Origin: Trichomonas vaginalis G3 | Taxonomy: Eukaryota; Parabasalia; Trichomonadida; Trichomonadidae | Direction: 5' to 3' | DNA: 64,000 nucleotides | Assembly (NCBI RefSeq): GCF_026262505.1 | Contig: NC_067207.1 | Location: 17,762,082 to 17,826,081 of the forward strand | In this document: positions 1 to 10,475 of the stretch, piece by piece | Position numbering within the stretch: position 1 is the first letter of the stretch | How the letters are laid out: each line of letters opens with the position of its first letter | The notes under the pieces: model-generated | Seen by the model: the letters and a program-made list of their open reading frames with translations, nothing else | Told to the model about the DNA's origin: nothing | Database searches by the model: none | Made by a program: the position numbers and the translations under genes

Positions 1-626
1 CACTTTCAGAAGAAGGAACTAAATTTATTCGTAAACATAAGTTACAATTTATTGATAATGAAGAATACCCTTGTATATTACTTTCACCACCTTTAGATTC
101 CGAAAAATTCAAAAAAGCTCTTAAAAACGTGACATATGCAACTAATACGATTAAGAAAGAAGATCATGATATTTACACAAATTATTATTTAAATAAATGC
201 ACAGGTGTTGATAAAGTTTTTGATTTATTAGATAAAATATCAAAAGAAACCATTGGAACCTATAAAATTTTGTGTGATTGCGGTTTCATTATTGAAGATA
301 CTAATAATGTTTCATATGAAAGAACAGCACCGAAGGAAGATGAAGTTGAAAGGTCTATACCATTCGTTATTAAGAACATAAAAGATATGAAAACTTATAA
401 ACATTATATTTATTCATTTATTTCAGAAAAAATGGAAGCAACCCATAAAACATCTTCTCATCATTTTATAGCTATTCATACATTTCTTTTCAAAGTTGTG
501 AAATTAAATAAGACAGGAATTAGATTTAATGTATCAGGGTACGCATTCTTAAGTAAATTAAAATGTATTCGTCACGTCGCAGATGATAAAAATTTATGTG
601 TTCTTAATTCATTTTATGGACTTTAA
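1..626 (+). CDS. C-terminal part of Polinton A 368-residue protein (partial at window edge)
   Basis: Reading is open from the window start (codons from base 3) to a stop at 624-626. The protein matches the C-terminal 200 or so residues of the gene at 15,656-16,762 on the other strand. I do not recognise the family. The visible part is mixed alpha/beta with a few cysteines and is followed 49 bases later by the polymerase gene on the same strand. Because element A polymerases should be protein-primed, this neighbour could be a terminal or accessory replication protein, but that is only a guess from position. Confidence 0.7.
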   Translation, partial: LSEEGTKFIRKHKLQFIDNEEYPCILLSPPLDSEKFKKALKNVTYATNTIKKEDHDIYTNYYLNKCTGVDKVFDLLDKISKETIGTYKILCDCGFIIEDTNNVSYERTAPKEDEVERSIPFVIKNIKDMKTYKHYIYSFISEKMEATHKTSSHHFIAIHTFLFKVVKLNKTGIRFNVSGYAFLSKLKCIRHVADDKNLCVLNSFYGL

Positions 627-675
627 TAAATAAACTTTATTTTTATTTATTTATTTAATTTTTTTTCTTACATAA

Positions 676-3600
676 ATGAACAAAAACGGAACAGCTAAAA
701 TGAATGATAATCAAATTAGAGCAGAAGGTAGAAGGTTATTTAAACGCTTCTATAACATTCCTGATGGTGTTAATCCTAAAACTCGTAGAAGCTATTTAAA
801 TGAAGCAATAGATGCATATGACGGGTTTGACATTTCATCAGAAAGTGAGAGATTAGCGAGAATGTTAAATGTTAATATTGATTTCTATTATTGTGATCCT
901 CAACCAGAAGACGTGGACATAAATAAGGTAGACTTTCCATTAGTGGATTCAATAATGATAGATCCAGAATTTGAAACAGTAAATATTTTATTAACACAGA
1001 GTTCATGTGGAAAACTTCACGCTGACAGAATAACAGACGTAGAAGCACTCACCGGCTATAAAGTTTGTCCATATTGTAAAGAAGAAGTTTATTCTATCCG
1101 TGATGATCCAGAAAGGAAAAACCAAAGAAGATTTTTAAAGCATTGTGAGAAATGTAAAGAAAATAATGGGAGATTAATTCAAGACGTTCAATTGCAAAAG
1201 ACACAGCAACCATATGCACCACATATTACGAAACAAAAGATATATCAGTGGTTATTAGCTCATAATTTGCAGGAATATTATCAACCGACAAGATATTATA
1301 TTACTTTTGACTTTGAAACATTAGAGACTAAAGAAGAATTACAACTTTCTGAGTGTGCAACTTTGAATGCTTACTTAAAACCATTCATGGTATCATCAAC
1401 AGTTAAATTAAATGATAAAACATATACGAAGAATTTTTGCTTAACTTCGAGTGATTCTTTTATTTCTGATTGGATTGAGTTTTTATTTTCAACCTGTTCA
1501 TTAGTTGCTAAATCAAATATTGAACAATATGAAGAATTATTGAAGCCGCAAACGGCGGGGACTTTGTCCCATACATTAAATGAAAAACAGAAGGAAGCAT
1601 TTAAAGAACTTCTAGATGAGGAATTCAATAAAGTGAATATCATAGGTTTTAATTCGGGAAAGTTTGATTTAAATTTAATTCTTCGTGATTTAAACACTGC
1701 AAAATGGAAAATAAAATCAATGCTGGGTTCATCTTCACAATTTAAGCAAATCATTGTAAAGAAAACAAACGTTCCATATGAATTAAGATTTATTGACATC
1801 AGAAATTATATAGCGGGTGGGACATTAGACCAATTCACTCAAGATTTCGGAAACAATAAATCACGTGTTAAATCCTTTTTCCCTTATCAATTCATCACAT
1901 GGGAGAATTACGAAGAAGAATTATATAAAGTGGAACCATTCACGAAAGATTCATTTTATTCAGCATTAACTCAAGAAACTATATCAGATAGTGATTATCA
2001 AATATATCTCAATGATGCTAAAAATTTTAAGAATAGATTAGAATATTTTATTCATTATTGCAATAAAGATGTTGAAATTATGATTGACCCAATCGATAAA
2101 ATTATTGAAGAAACATTTGTTTATAAAATTGATATGCTTCATAATCTTTCTTTATCATCGAATGCTTCAATGATTCGTTACGCTTTAGCATATAAAGACT
2201 TTAATCCTAATGAAAAATATCCTGAGGAAGAGATAGAATCAAGTTTTGAATTAACGAAAAAGTATTGGAAATATAAAATTGAATCATATAAGAAACAAGA
2301 TGAAAAAGCAGAAAGGGATACTAAAAATAATGTTTCAATGGATGATTTTCAATACTATCACGATTTAATCCTTTCATCTAAATGCAAAATGTGTGGTAAA
2401 GCGTTTACATATGCAAATAAACCAACATTAGATAGAATCGATAATGAAAAACCACATACCAAAGAAAATTGTCAGTTAATGTGTTGTTATTGCAATGTCA
2501 TAAAATCAAATAAAGATGAAGATGTTCAACGTTTAAGAATCAATTTAAGAAATTATGCATTAAAATATAATTTACCAATGACTTTAGATTCAGTTGAAGC
2601 TTATCACATTCTCCGTAATGGAATTACTGGTGGTCTATCAAATGTTCAACATCGTGTTAATCTTAAAGGAATCACGCACATTAATAAACTTTCATATAGT
2701 CCAGAAACTAAAACTGTATCAAATGAGGACACCACCAACATCATGACTCATTTCGTTGGTGTTGATTTTAATTCATTATATCCTTCATCATTTTCATCTA
2801 ATCCTCATGATTTCATTCAATATACTGACCATAAAATGTATATGCCGGGAAGATTGAATAGTGTTATCATTTGTGATACAGCAACAAAGAAAGCAAAAGC
2901 ACTGGGAATAATTAAGAAGAAAAATACTTTATTCGTGACTGAAGTAAAGAGTCACATTGATGAAAAATACATTAATGATTACATAAACTTTTTACCGATA
3001 ATAAGAAACTTAGATATTATCACAGATGAAAAAACAATTGGCAGTTTTATGTATAATTACATGAAATCAAACAATCTACCAGTTGACCAGAAACAGAGGA
3101 AATTAACTCAGTTAGCATCAACACACAACCAATATCAACCATTTTCTTCTTATTATCTTTGGTATCTAATCGACAGATTTCATTTTATCATCGATGACAT
3201 TCAATCAATTTTAACATTTACTAAAAACACTTGCTTTAATGAATTTGCGAACAAATTTATGAACGAAAGACAAAAGGCTGAATTAGAAGGAAATAAAGGA
3301 AAAAGTTTATTTTGCAAGATTTCGCTTAATGGATCATATGGTTACGATGCAATGAATACACAAAATTACGCAAAGACTAAAATAATGAATGCACAGAAGG
3401 CACGCGTTGCATGTATGTCAAATAAGTTTAAAAACATAAGAGAAATAGGAGAGGATACGTATCAAATGATGCTCAAAGATAGATTTTATAGATGTGAAAC
3501 ATGTTTACAAGAGGCATTCTTTACTTTAGATAATGCTAAATACTGGTATTTGGTTTTCATTTATGATTTTATGTATAAATGCATAAATCTTAATCGTTTT

Positions 3601-4143
3601 CATTTCATTGAAGGTGATACTGATTCATCTTATTGGGCAATCGCTGGCGATCCAAATCTTCCTAACACTCAAGCATTTCAAGCAATTGTTACCGATAAAC
3701 AATTTTATGATAAAAACATTTTCAAATTCGCACCATTTGATTTCTTCTGTTTTGATGAGAAATTTAAACCTAAATTAAAGAATAAAGCTGAAGAAAAAGC
3801 ACATGAGAAGAAGTTATTGGGTTTAGCAATTGAGAAACAAGGTGATAACATGGTTGCTTTATGCCCTAAGTGTTATACATCATTCAACGGTTCAATTGAT
3901 GGAAGTGATTTTAAAAAGATTGCACAAAAAATGAAAGGTGTTAGTTTACGACAAAATAAACAATTAACACCTAAAAATTATTTGGATATAATAAATGATA
4001 AAGTGATATTTGATGGTCAGAATATTAATTTACAACTTAAAAACAGGTCGATGACTCGCTTAACAATCGGTAAGACTGCATTAACAGGAGCACACACTAA
4101 GGCTGTATGTTGTGAAAATGGATGTTGTATGCCATTTATTTAA
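676..4143 (+). CDS. Protein-primed family B DNA polymerase with internal HNH domain (left arm)
   Basis: The 1155-residue product should copy the element's linear DNA. An N-terminal zinc-binding CPYC/CEKC pair lies near residues 133-162. The 3'-5' exonuclease has Exo I (DFET, about 210), Exo II (GFNSGKFD, about 325) and Exo III (YCNKD, about 463). Polymerase motif A is DFNSLYPS (about 696), motif B KISLNGSYGYD (about 880) and motif C GDTDS (about 980). Between the exonuclease and motif A lies an HNH-like zinc module (CKMC, LDRIDN, PHTKENC, CCYC; about 568-611). A T-rich run then CTTACATAA precedes the ATG, like other genes of this element. It is nearly identical to 12,136-15,606 and looks whole. 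Confidence 0.93.
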   Translation: MNKNGTAKMNDNQIRAEGRRLFKRFYNIPDGVNPKTRRSYLNEAIDAYDGFDISSESERLARMLNVNIDFYYCDPQPEDVDINKVDFPLVDSIMIDPEFETVNILLTQSSCGKLHADRITDVEALTGYKVCPYCKEEVYSIRDDPERKNQRRFLKHCEKCKENNGRLIQDVQLQKTQQPYAPHITKQKIYQWLLAHNLQEYYQPTRYYITFDFETLETKEELQLSECATLNAYLKPFMVSSTVKLNDKTYTKNFCLTSSDSFISDWIEFLFSTCSLVAKSNIEQYEELLKPQTAGTLSHTLNEKQKEAFKELLDEEFNKVNIIGFNSGKFDLNLILRDLNTAKWKIKSMLGSSSQFKQIIVKKTNVPYELRFIDIRNYIAGGTLDQFTQDFGNNKSRVKSFFPYQFITWENYEEELYKVEPFTKDSFYSALTQETISDSDYQIYLNDAKNFKNRLEYFIHYCNKDVEIMIDPIDKIIEETFVYKIDMLHNLSLSSNASMIRYALAYKDFNPNEKYPEEEIESSFELTKKYWKYKIESYKKQDEKAERDTKNNVSMDDFQYYHDLILSSKCKMCGKAFTYANKPTLDRIDNEKPHTKENCQLMCCYCNVIKSNKDEDVQRLRINLRNYALKYNLPMTLDSVEAYHILRNGITGGLSNVQHRVNLKGITHINKLSYSPETKTVSNEDTTNIMTHFVGVDFNSLYPSSFSSNPHDFIQYTDHKMYMPGRLNSVIICDTATKKAKALGIIKKKNTLFVTEVKSHIDEKYINDYINFLPIIRNLDIITDEKTIGSFMYNYMKSNNLPVDQKQRKLTQLASTHNQYQPFSSYYLWYLIDRFHFIIDDIQSILTFTKNTCFNEFANKFMNERQKAELEGNKGKSLFCKISLNGSYGYDAMNTQNYAKTKIMNAQKARVACMSNKFKNIREIGEDTYQMMLKDRFYRCETCLQEAFFTLDNAKYWYLVFIYDFMYKCINLNRFHFIEGDTDSSYWAIAGDPNLPNTQAFQAIVTDKQFYDKNIFKFAPFDFFCFDEKFKPKLKNKAEEKAHEKKLLGLAIEKQGDNMVALCPKCYTSFNGSIDGSDFKKIAQKMKGVSLRQNKQLTPKNYLDIINDKVIFDGQNINLQLKNRSMTRLTIGKTALTGAHTKAVCCENGCCMPFI

Positions 4144-4170
4144 TACAATTTAAAATTTTATTTTTAAAAA

Positions 4171-4242
4171 ATGCCACAGAAGAGACAAAAAGAACCGTTA
4201 ATGATGGTTTTGATTCTTGATCAAAGAGGTGGGCACCCTTAA
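4171..4242 (+). CDS. 23-residue small ORF between polymerase and integrase (left arm)
   Basis: A short reading frame starts MPQKRQKEPL and ends DQRGGHP. It lies 27 bases after the polymerase stop and 24 bases before the integrase start. Its ATG follows a T-rich run and ATTTTTAAAAA, the same layout as neighbouring genes, and the frame is kept in the other arm. Function unknown. It may be a real micropeptide or part of the integrase leader. Confidence 0.35.
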   Translation: MPQKRQKEPLMMVLILDQRGGHP

Positions 4243-4266
4243 AACACTTATTTTATTTTTATATAA

Positions 4267-5799
4267 ATGGATAACACAGATTTAAAAAATTTAATTATGA
4301 TTTAGTACTTAATCAAAATTTTCTTACTTATTATGACTTAAAATCATATCTCCAAAAACATGATAACAATATCGGGGTGATGATATGGATTATTATTATC
4401 CATATTATAAAAATGAAATTTTGAAATATCATGATAAAATAATTTCTAAAATTAAAGACAAAATTAAAAATAATGAATATGCAAAGGGAAAAACTAAATC
4501 ACAACTTAAACAATTGAAAGATTTCAAAAATAAAGTATTAACAGAAGAAGATATTGATGAATTATATAAATTATATAATCCTGAGCCGCAAAAGCCAAAT
4601 GTTCAACAGCTAAAGGTGCAAAACGCCCAGGTCCTTCAGACCATAAATGAAGCACAAGCTTTAATTTATGATTCATTAGTTAAATCATATTCAGCCCGAC
4701 TTTTAAATGAAGATCAAATTTTGGAATTCATCCTTCAACATAAACTCGAAGCGGGAAAGTATATCAAACCTTTATATACAGTATATTTAAAACAAATGAA
4801 TAGAATACATCCAGAATTAATGAAAGGAGGAATGAAATCCAAAACTTCATCATCCAAAATCAAAGCAGATAAAATTAAATCACTTACAACACCAAAACCT
4901 CCAACAGTAGTTCCTCCTTCTCCTTCAGTTAATCCTTCATCATTCACTTTATTATATCCATTTCAAACATTAAAGAAGCAAAAAGATTTTAAAAAGGATT
5001 TCAAAATATTAAATAAACCAACTGACCCAAAAATTCAACCGTTAAAGGAAAAATTTAGTCGTCCCTCATTTGCACCACATCCATATTCATACGAAATCGA
5101 TCATTTAGAATATTCAAAAGGAAACGTTACTTATTTATTCGCCATTAACATTAACACCAGATATTTATATTGCATTCCGGTAAAGGGAAAACAGAACAGG
5201 AAACAAGAAGAGCTATTCAATACTTACTAGATCATGAAAGAGTAGATAATATCAGGGGTGATGGTGATAAAGGATTTCAGGCAGCTATGGCTCATTATTT
5301 TCCACAAATTAATTTTTACTTTTCATCCTCTCCATATACGTTTCATAATAAAATAGTTGATGCAGTAATGAGAACTCTTAGAGATGCGTTAGGGGTTAAC
5401 GGTCAGATATACTGGGATGGAAATCATGACTCCATCATACAGCAGTTAGTATATTATTACAATAATACATGGCATAGAACTATAAACATGAAACCAGTGG
5501 AAATGAAAAATGATATTTCAAAAGAATGGGAATATATTAGAAAGCAAATGGAAAGGTTAAATGATGTTAAACGTGAACAAATTAATTCGGGGCTCATGAA
5601 TTTTAAACAAGGGGATAAAGTTTTGATTCATCTTGATTATGGAAAAACTGATAAATCAATGACAAAAAGAAGACGAAGATTTGACACAATAGCTGAATTT
5701 GTTAGATATATTAACGGTAATGTATTAGTTGAGGTTAACAATAAATTAATAGAAATTCCGATTTATTTTATTACTCCATTATATTTAAATAATATTTAA
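4267..5799 (+). pseudogene. Retroviral-type integrase, broken copy (left arm)
   Basis: This is the left-arm counterpart of the whole integrase at 10,476-12,011. It has a lysine-rich N-terminal half, an RNase H-fold catalytic core and a C-terminal domain, and would have inserted the element into host DNA. The copy is broken by about two breaks, so any activity would have to come from the right-arm gene. The start follows ATTTTTATATAA as in the other arm. Confidence 0.88.
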
Positions 5800-5818
5800 T
5801 TTTTTTATTTCGTAAGAA

Positions 5819-6091
5819 ATGAGTGACAACGAAGCATCCAAGAGTCCTGATGATGAATATAAAAAGAAACTAAACAAAATTAAATCAAAAATATGCTATT
5901 ACAAAAAGAAGCCGCAATGTGGTGGGGTTGAAAACGATCAAGAGAGGAAAGAAATAATCGAAAAATTAGAAACTTATCGTTCAATCCTTAAACTGAGTGA
6001 AGCAAAAATAAAAGAATTTAATAGAATAAATAAATTGGTTGGAAGAGATGAATTTAATAAAGATGAATTTTTAAACTCAATCCAAATTTAA
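5819..6091 (+). CDS. 90-residue charged coiled-coil protein (left arm)
   Basis: A short lysine- and glutamate-rich protein starting MSDNEASKSPDDEY, identical to its copy at 10,183-10,455. Residues 12-75 are likely helical and perhaps coiled-coil. It begins 19 bases after the integrase stop behind TTTTTTATTTCGTAAGAA, the element's usual start context. Family not recognised. A DNA-binding or structural accessory role would fit its charge but is not shown. Confidence 0.7.
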   Translation: MSDNEASKSPDDEYKKKLNKIKSKICYYKKKPQCGGVENDQERKEIIEKLETYRSILKLSEAKIKEFNRINKLVGRDEFNKDEFLNSIQI

Positions 6092-6101
6092 TTTATATTC
6101 C

Positions 6102-6212
6102 TCATCTTCTCAGTTTTCGTGGTTTGTTGTTTTTAATTAGTTCTTGCATCATTTTTATCATTTCCTCCCTTGTTATGATTCGTGGTAAATTTTGAGCTTG
6201 TGGGGTATCCAT
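6102..6212 (-). CDS. 36-residue basic peptide gene (left arm)
   Basis: A short frame starting MDTPQAQNLPRI and ending KNNKPRKLRR, preceded by TTTTATATAA as for other element A genes. It is kept unchanged in the other arm (10,062-10,172) and converges on the 90-residue gene, ending 10 bases from it. The basic tail suggests nucleic-acid binding. Function unknown. Confidence 0.5.
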   Translation of the reverse strand: MDTPQAQNLPRIITREEMIKMMQELIKNNKPRKLRR

Positions 6213-6270
6213 TTATATAAAATTTTGTTATCAGTTATTTTATCATTAATGATTTTAGGTTATTCAATAA

Positions 6271-6727
6271 TTATTTATTTTTGAAGAACTGATGAGGTCA
6301 CCAGGTCACCAGGTCACCAGGTAATTTAACTTTTCTGAAAAATGAGACAACATGACATTTTGACAACATCACAGGAGGAAGGCACTTATTATTTATTTTT
6401 GAAGAACTGATGAGGTCACCAGGTCACCAGGTAATTTAACTTTTCTGAAAAAATGAGACAACATGACATTTTGACAACATCACAGGAGGAAGGCACTTAT
6501 TATTTATTTTTGAAGAACTGATGAGGTCACCAGGTCACCAGGTCACCAGGTAATTTAACTTTTCTGAAAAAATGAGACAACATGACATTTTGACAACATC
6601 ACAGGAGGAAGGCACTTATTATTTATTTTTGAAGAACTGATGAGGTCACCAGGTCACCAGGTCACCAGGTCACCAGGTAATTTAACTTTTCTGAAAAAAT
6701 GAGACAACATGACATTTTGACAACAGG
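6271..6727. repeat. Tandem array of about 118-bp iteron-like units (left)
   Basis: Four units of about 118 bp. Each contains a run of the 8-bp word AGGTCACC (two to four copies, varying by unit), then AATTTAACTTTTCTGAAAAA and a TGAGACAACATGACA stretch. The same unit, inverted, lies on the other side of the central replication gene. Nested direct repeats beside a primase-helicase gene resemble a replication origin; this is inference. Confidence 0.85.
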
Positions 6728-6779
6728 TATGAAAGGATTAATGTAAAATAAATTCAAATCACACTTTATAAAGCTTCAT

Positions 6780-9164
6780 TTACAGGTATTTCATCGTCAG
6801 TAATGAATCCTCATTATCGTTTGGTTCAACCTGTTTATATAATCCTTTCATTTCTTCTTTCAAAACATAATACCATGTCTGTTTACCATCTATTTTTCTT
6901 TGTTTCCTATCACATTTATCCTTAATACTCATTTGAAAATTCTTGTCTTTCATGTCTGATAGTTTGCAGAATAGAGCATTTTTACACGTCATACCTACAC
7001 ACAATTCATCATAATGTGTATTTATCCATACATCTAAAGGATTTGATGATAATTCAATTAAATCTTGTTTGGCTTCAGTCATCGGTATGATTCGTACATT
7101 AAATGATGAAAGGTCATATTGCATAAAATATGTTAAAAGGTTATCATAAAATTCCTTTGTGCATGAATTCATCAAATTCTTGAAGTAATCAAATTGACCC
7201 TTAAATTTACCATTAACTCTTAAAACTACATATCTTCTGTCTCCAACTTCAATTTTGACAGGGTAAACGTTATTAGTTACGAAAATGAAGTTTGCAACGT
7301 TCTGTGCTGTTCTTCTGGGTTGATTCTTTTCATTAATTCTTATCTCATTATCCGTTATAATTGATTTCAAAGCGTTGAAGTTTGCGAGTCTGTCTTCACC
7401 TACATTCTTGAGTTCATTAAGTACAAGAAACATTTTATTCTCAACTACTGAGTTGAAATTACCCGTTAACTCACCTATTTCAGTAATGGTTTTACATGAA
7501 TAACCGGCGAGAAGTTCAGAAATAATGTCTGTAAATCTGTTTTTACCTGTTCCCTGAAGTCCTTTCAAAATAATTGCTGTTTCATTCTTGATTCCAGGAT
7601 GTTGAATCATTGATGCAATCCAGCCGAGAAGGTATTTATACACTTCATCGTTATTATCACAAATGGCTTCTTTAATGAAATTCATAAACATTTCAATTTT
7701 TGAGTAATCTGGTTTTTCGAGAATGTTGTATTTATAACCTTGAAACGTTGAGAAAACATCTGGAGAATTAGATTTAAAGCAAACACCCTTAACGGTTAAT
7801 GAAGACAATTGATTTAGTAGTACATCCCATGCTGTTATGGTTTTACCTTCTTCTTTAAATAATTTAATCATTTTAAGTGACTCTTTCATGTTTGATTGAA
7901 GAACGAATGATATTTGATTCATTTTATCGTGGATATTGTAGTCCTTTTGAATGAAATATTTGTTTCCACAATCTACAAAACGGATTACATGTGATAAATC
8001 CTCAATTACTTCAGAACTGTTTTTATACTGATGATTTTCAGCCTTATGTCTAATATCTGTTATCAAAAACGAGTCATCAAGTTTGATATCAAATGTTATT
8101 TTTGGCTTATGTAATAAAGGCAAAACATATTCATCATAATATTCCTTTTGATATAGTTTTAGAATCTTCACCAAAACAAATGGAGAAGTCATTAAATATG
8201 CATATCTATTACGTGCTTTTTCAAAATTACTTTTTGCATTTTCTGTTAAAATGCAGAAGTTATAAACGTTGTCGTATGCTTCATTAATTAAATGATTAGG
8301 TAACGAATTAATAGCTTGAAACAGTGTGAATAATGTGATTTCTTTTTCTAAATTCATGTTTCCACCGTCATTATGTACTTTAAAATCACACATGCCATCA
8401 ACTATGCTCTGGGCAAGTTTATCGTCAATGTTTACATCTTTGTTCTCATTCATGATAGTCTTTATTTCTTCATTCTTTTGTTCAACTCTTACCTTAATAT
8501 TCAAATCATTTAATATATCATTCACTGTTCTAGTTAATGTTGAATCATAACTTCCACGAATGAATGAGTATGTTTTGATTGGTTCTGTTGCATTCTTGCG
8601 AACTCTTGAATCAGCCATAACTACTAAAGAACGCTTTGAATCATCCATAGAAGTCATGATATCGATATCATAATCATTGCAGGAATAACATTTAATCATT
8701 CTGTTCGAAACTGCATAGAAGAAATTAGTGTTGCAATAAATGTGAAGACCTCCCGAAGCGGTTTTAACGATAACATCTTTATCCGAAAGTTTTGATAGAA
8801 TGTCTTTTCTAACCGTTTCTTTAAGTTCATCATTGTATGATTTATTAATATCAACATCTATAATCGTTAAATTTGATATTTTATTTACTAATAAAGCCAT
8901 ACCGGTTTTCCTTCCTCTTCCTCCATCATGTTTGAGGTAGTTATGTAAATCAATCATGTTTTCACCAATTCTTTCGTTGAGGGTTTTAGTTTCTGCCACA
9001 ACTAATTCCTCAACTAATGAATCAATAACTTTTTCATCAGAAACGATATAGTCACTGTTGTTGTTTGTTGCCGCAACTAATTCCTCAGCTAATTCCTCAA
9101 CTAATGGATCAATAACTTTTTCATCAGAAACGATATAGTCACTGTTGTTGTTTGTTGCCGTCAT
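6780..9164 (-). CDS. Primase-polymerase / SF3 helicase, central single-copy gene of element A
   Basis: The 794-residue product should prime and unwind DNA during replication. The N terminus holds a direct duplication of about 29 residues (NNNSDYIVSDEKVID twice). Next comes a prim-pol-like domain with IIDVDINK and ASGGLHIYC, a cysteine pair (CYSC), a linker, and a superfamily 3 helicase with Walker A GLQGTGKN (about residue 535), Walker B FLVLNEL and sensor FIFVTNN. It is the only gene not duplicated in the palindrome and is flanked on both sides by the iteron-like arrays. It looks whole. The start follows TTTTTATTCCTATATAA. Confidence 0.9.
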   Translation of the reverse strand: MTATNNNSDYIVSDEKVIDPLVEELAEELVAATNNNSDYIVSDEKVIDSLVEELVVAETKTLNERIGENMIDLHNYLKHDGGRGRKTGMALLVNKISNLTIIDVDINKSYNDELKETVRKDILSKLSDKDVIVKTASGGLHIYCNTNFFYAVSNRMIKCYSCNDYDIDIMTSMDDSKRSLVVMADSRVRKNATEPIKTYSFIRGSYDSTLTRTVNDILNDLNIKVRVEQKNEEIKTIMNENKDVNIDDKLAQSIVDGMCDFKVHNDGGNMNLEKEITLFTLFQAINSLPNHLINEAYDNVYNFCILTENAKSNFEKARNRYAYLMTSPFVLVKILKLYQKEYYDEYVLPLLHKPKITFDIKLDDSFLITDIRHKAENHQYKNSSEVIEDLSHVIRFVDCGNKYFIQKDYNIHDKMNQISFVLQSNMKESLKMIKLFKEEGKTITAWDVLLNQLSSLTVKGVCFKSNSPDVFSTFQGYKYNILEKPDYSKIEMFMNFIKEAICDNNDEVYKYLLGWIASMIQHPGIKNETAIILKGLQGTGKNRFTDIISELLAGYSCKTITEIGELTGNFNSVVENKMFLVLNELKNVGEDRLANFNALKSIITDNEIRINEKNQPRRTAQNVANFIFVTNNVYPVKIEVGDRRYVVLRVNGKFKGQFDYFKNLMNSCTKEFYDNLLTYFMQYDLSSFNVRIIPMTEAKQDLIELSSNPLDVWINTHYDELCVGMTCKNALFCKLSDMKDKNFQMSIKDKCDRKQRKIDGKQTWYYVLKEEMKGLYKQVEPNDNEDSLLTMKYL

Positions 9165-9234
9165 TTATATAGGAATAAAAAAATAAAAATAATTTTAAAA
9201 CTAACTTTATTTTTGGACTGCATCATATTTCCAT

Positions 9235-10010
9235 GACTGTTGTCAAAATGTCATGTTGTCTCATTTTTTCAGAAAAGTTAAATTACCTGGTGACCTGGTG
9301 ACCCGGTGACCTCATCAGTTCTTCAAAAATAAATAATTATTGAATAACCTAAAATCATTAACGAAACCATTAACGATAAAAATATATTTCCATGACTGTT
9401 GTCAAAATGTCATGTTGTCTCATTTTTTCAGAAAAGTTAAATTACCTGGTGACCTGGTGACCTGGTGACCTCATCAGTTCTTCAAAAATAAATAATTATT
9501 GAATAACCTAAAATCATTAACGAAACCATTAACGATAAAAATATATTTCCATGACTGTTGTCAAAATGTCATGTTGTCTCATTTTTTCAGAAAAGTTAAA
9601 TTACCTGGTGACCTGGTGACCTGGTGACCTCATCAGTTCTTCAAAAATAAATAATAAGTGCCTTCCTCCTGTGATGTTGTCAAAATGTCATGTTGTCTCA
9701 TTTTTTCAGAAAAGTTAAATTACCTGGTGACCTGGTGACCTGGTGACCTCATCAGTTCTTCAAAAATAAATAATAAGTGCCTTCCTCCTGTGATGTTGTC
9801 AAAATGTCATGTTGTCTCATTTTTTCAGAAAAGTTAAATTACCTGGTGACCTGGTGACCTCATCAGTTCTTCAAAAATAAATAATAAGTGCCTTCCTCCT
9901 GTGATGTTGTCAAAATGTCATGTTGTCTCATTTTTTCAGAAAAGTTAAATTACCTGGTGACCTGGTGACCTGGTGACCTCATCAGTTCTTCAAAAATAAA
10001 TAATTATTGA
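9235..10010. repeat. Tandem array of iteron-like units (right, inverted)
   Basis: Six units carrying GGTGACCT runs, the reverse complement of the left array. The first units have a longer spacing (about 161 bp, with an extra ATTATTGAATAACC block) and the rest about 118 bp. Copy number thus differs between the two sides, as expected of unequal exchange or slippage. Confidence 0.85.
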
Positions 10011-10061
10011 ATAACCTAAAATCATTAATGATAAAATAACTGATAACAAAATTTTATATAA

Positions 10062-10172
10062 ATGGATACCCCACAAGCTCAAAATTTACCACGAATCATA
10101 ACAAGGGAGGAAATGATAAAAATGATGCAAGAACTAATTAAAAACAACAAACCACGAAAACTGAGAAGATGA
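10062..10172 (+). CDS. 36-residue basic peptide gene (right arm)
   Basis: Inverted copy of the gene at 6,102-6,212, with the same sequence and the same TTTTATATAA leader. Conservation of frame and leader in both arms is the main reason to call it a gene. Function unknown. Confidence 0.5.
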   Translation: MDTPQAQNLPRIITREEMIKMMQELIKNNKPRKLRR

Positions 10173-10182
10173 GGAATATAAA

Positions 10183-10455
10183 TTAAATTTGGATTGAGTT
10201 TAAAAATTCATCTTTATTAAATTCATCTCTTCCAACCAATTTATTTATTCTATTAAATTCTTTTATTTTTGCTTCACTCAGTTTAAGGATTGAACGATAA
10301 GTTTCTAATTTTTCGATTATTTCTTTCCTCTCTTGATCGTTTTCAACCCCACCACATTGCGGCTTCTTTTTGTAATAGCATATTTTTGATTTAATTTTGT
10401 TTAGTTTCTTTTTATATTCATCATCAGGACTCTTGGATGCTTCGTTGTCACTCAT
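10183..10455 (-). CDS. 90-residue charged coiled-coil protein (right arm)
   Basis: Identical protein to the left-arm gene at 5,819-6,091: lysine- and glutamate-rich, with a predicted long helix and one CGG in the middle. It lies 20 bases downstream of the integrase gene on the same strand. Family not recognised. Confidence 0.7.
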   Translation of the reverse strand: MSDNEASKSPDDEYKKKLNKIKSKICYYKKKPQCGGVENDQERKEIIEKLETYRSILKLSEAKIKEFNRINKLVGRDEFNKDEFLNSIQI

Positions 10456-10475
10456 TTCTTACGAAAATAAAAAAA

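Larger units (their letters stand above)
1..6270 (+). repeat. Left arm of giant inverted repeat in element A
   Basis: Every gene here has a counterpart in reverse orientation at 10.0-16.3 kb. A position x in this arm corresponds to about 16,280 minus x in the other. Homology runs through coding and intergenic sequence and ends in the 118-bp tandem repeats that border the central gene. The arms differ at only a few places. The arm continues beyond the window start. Confidence 0.9.

Noticed and set aside
1371-1799. Antisense reading frames inside the polymerase and other large genes
   Set aside because: They are shadows of strongly supported genes, identical in both arms only because the arms are duplicated.
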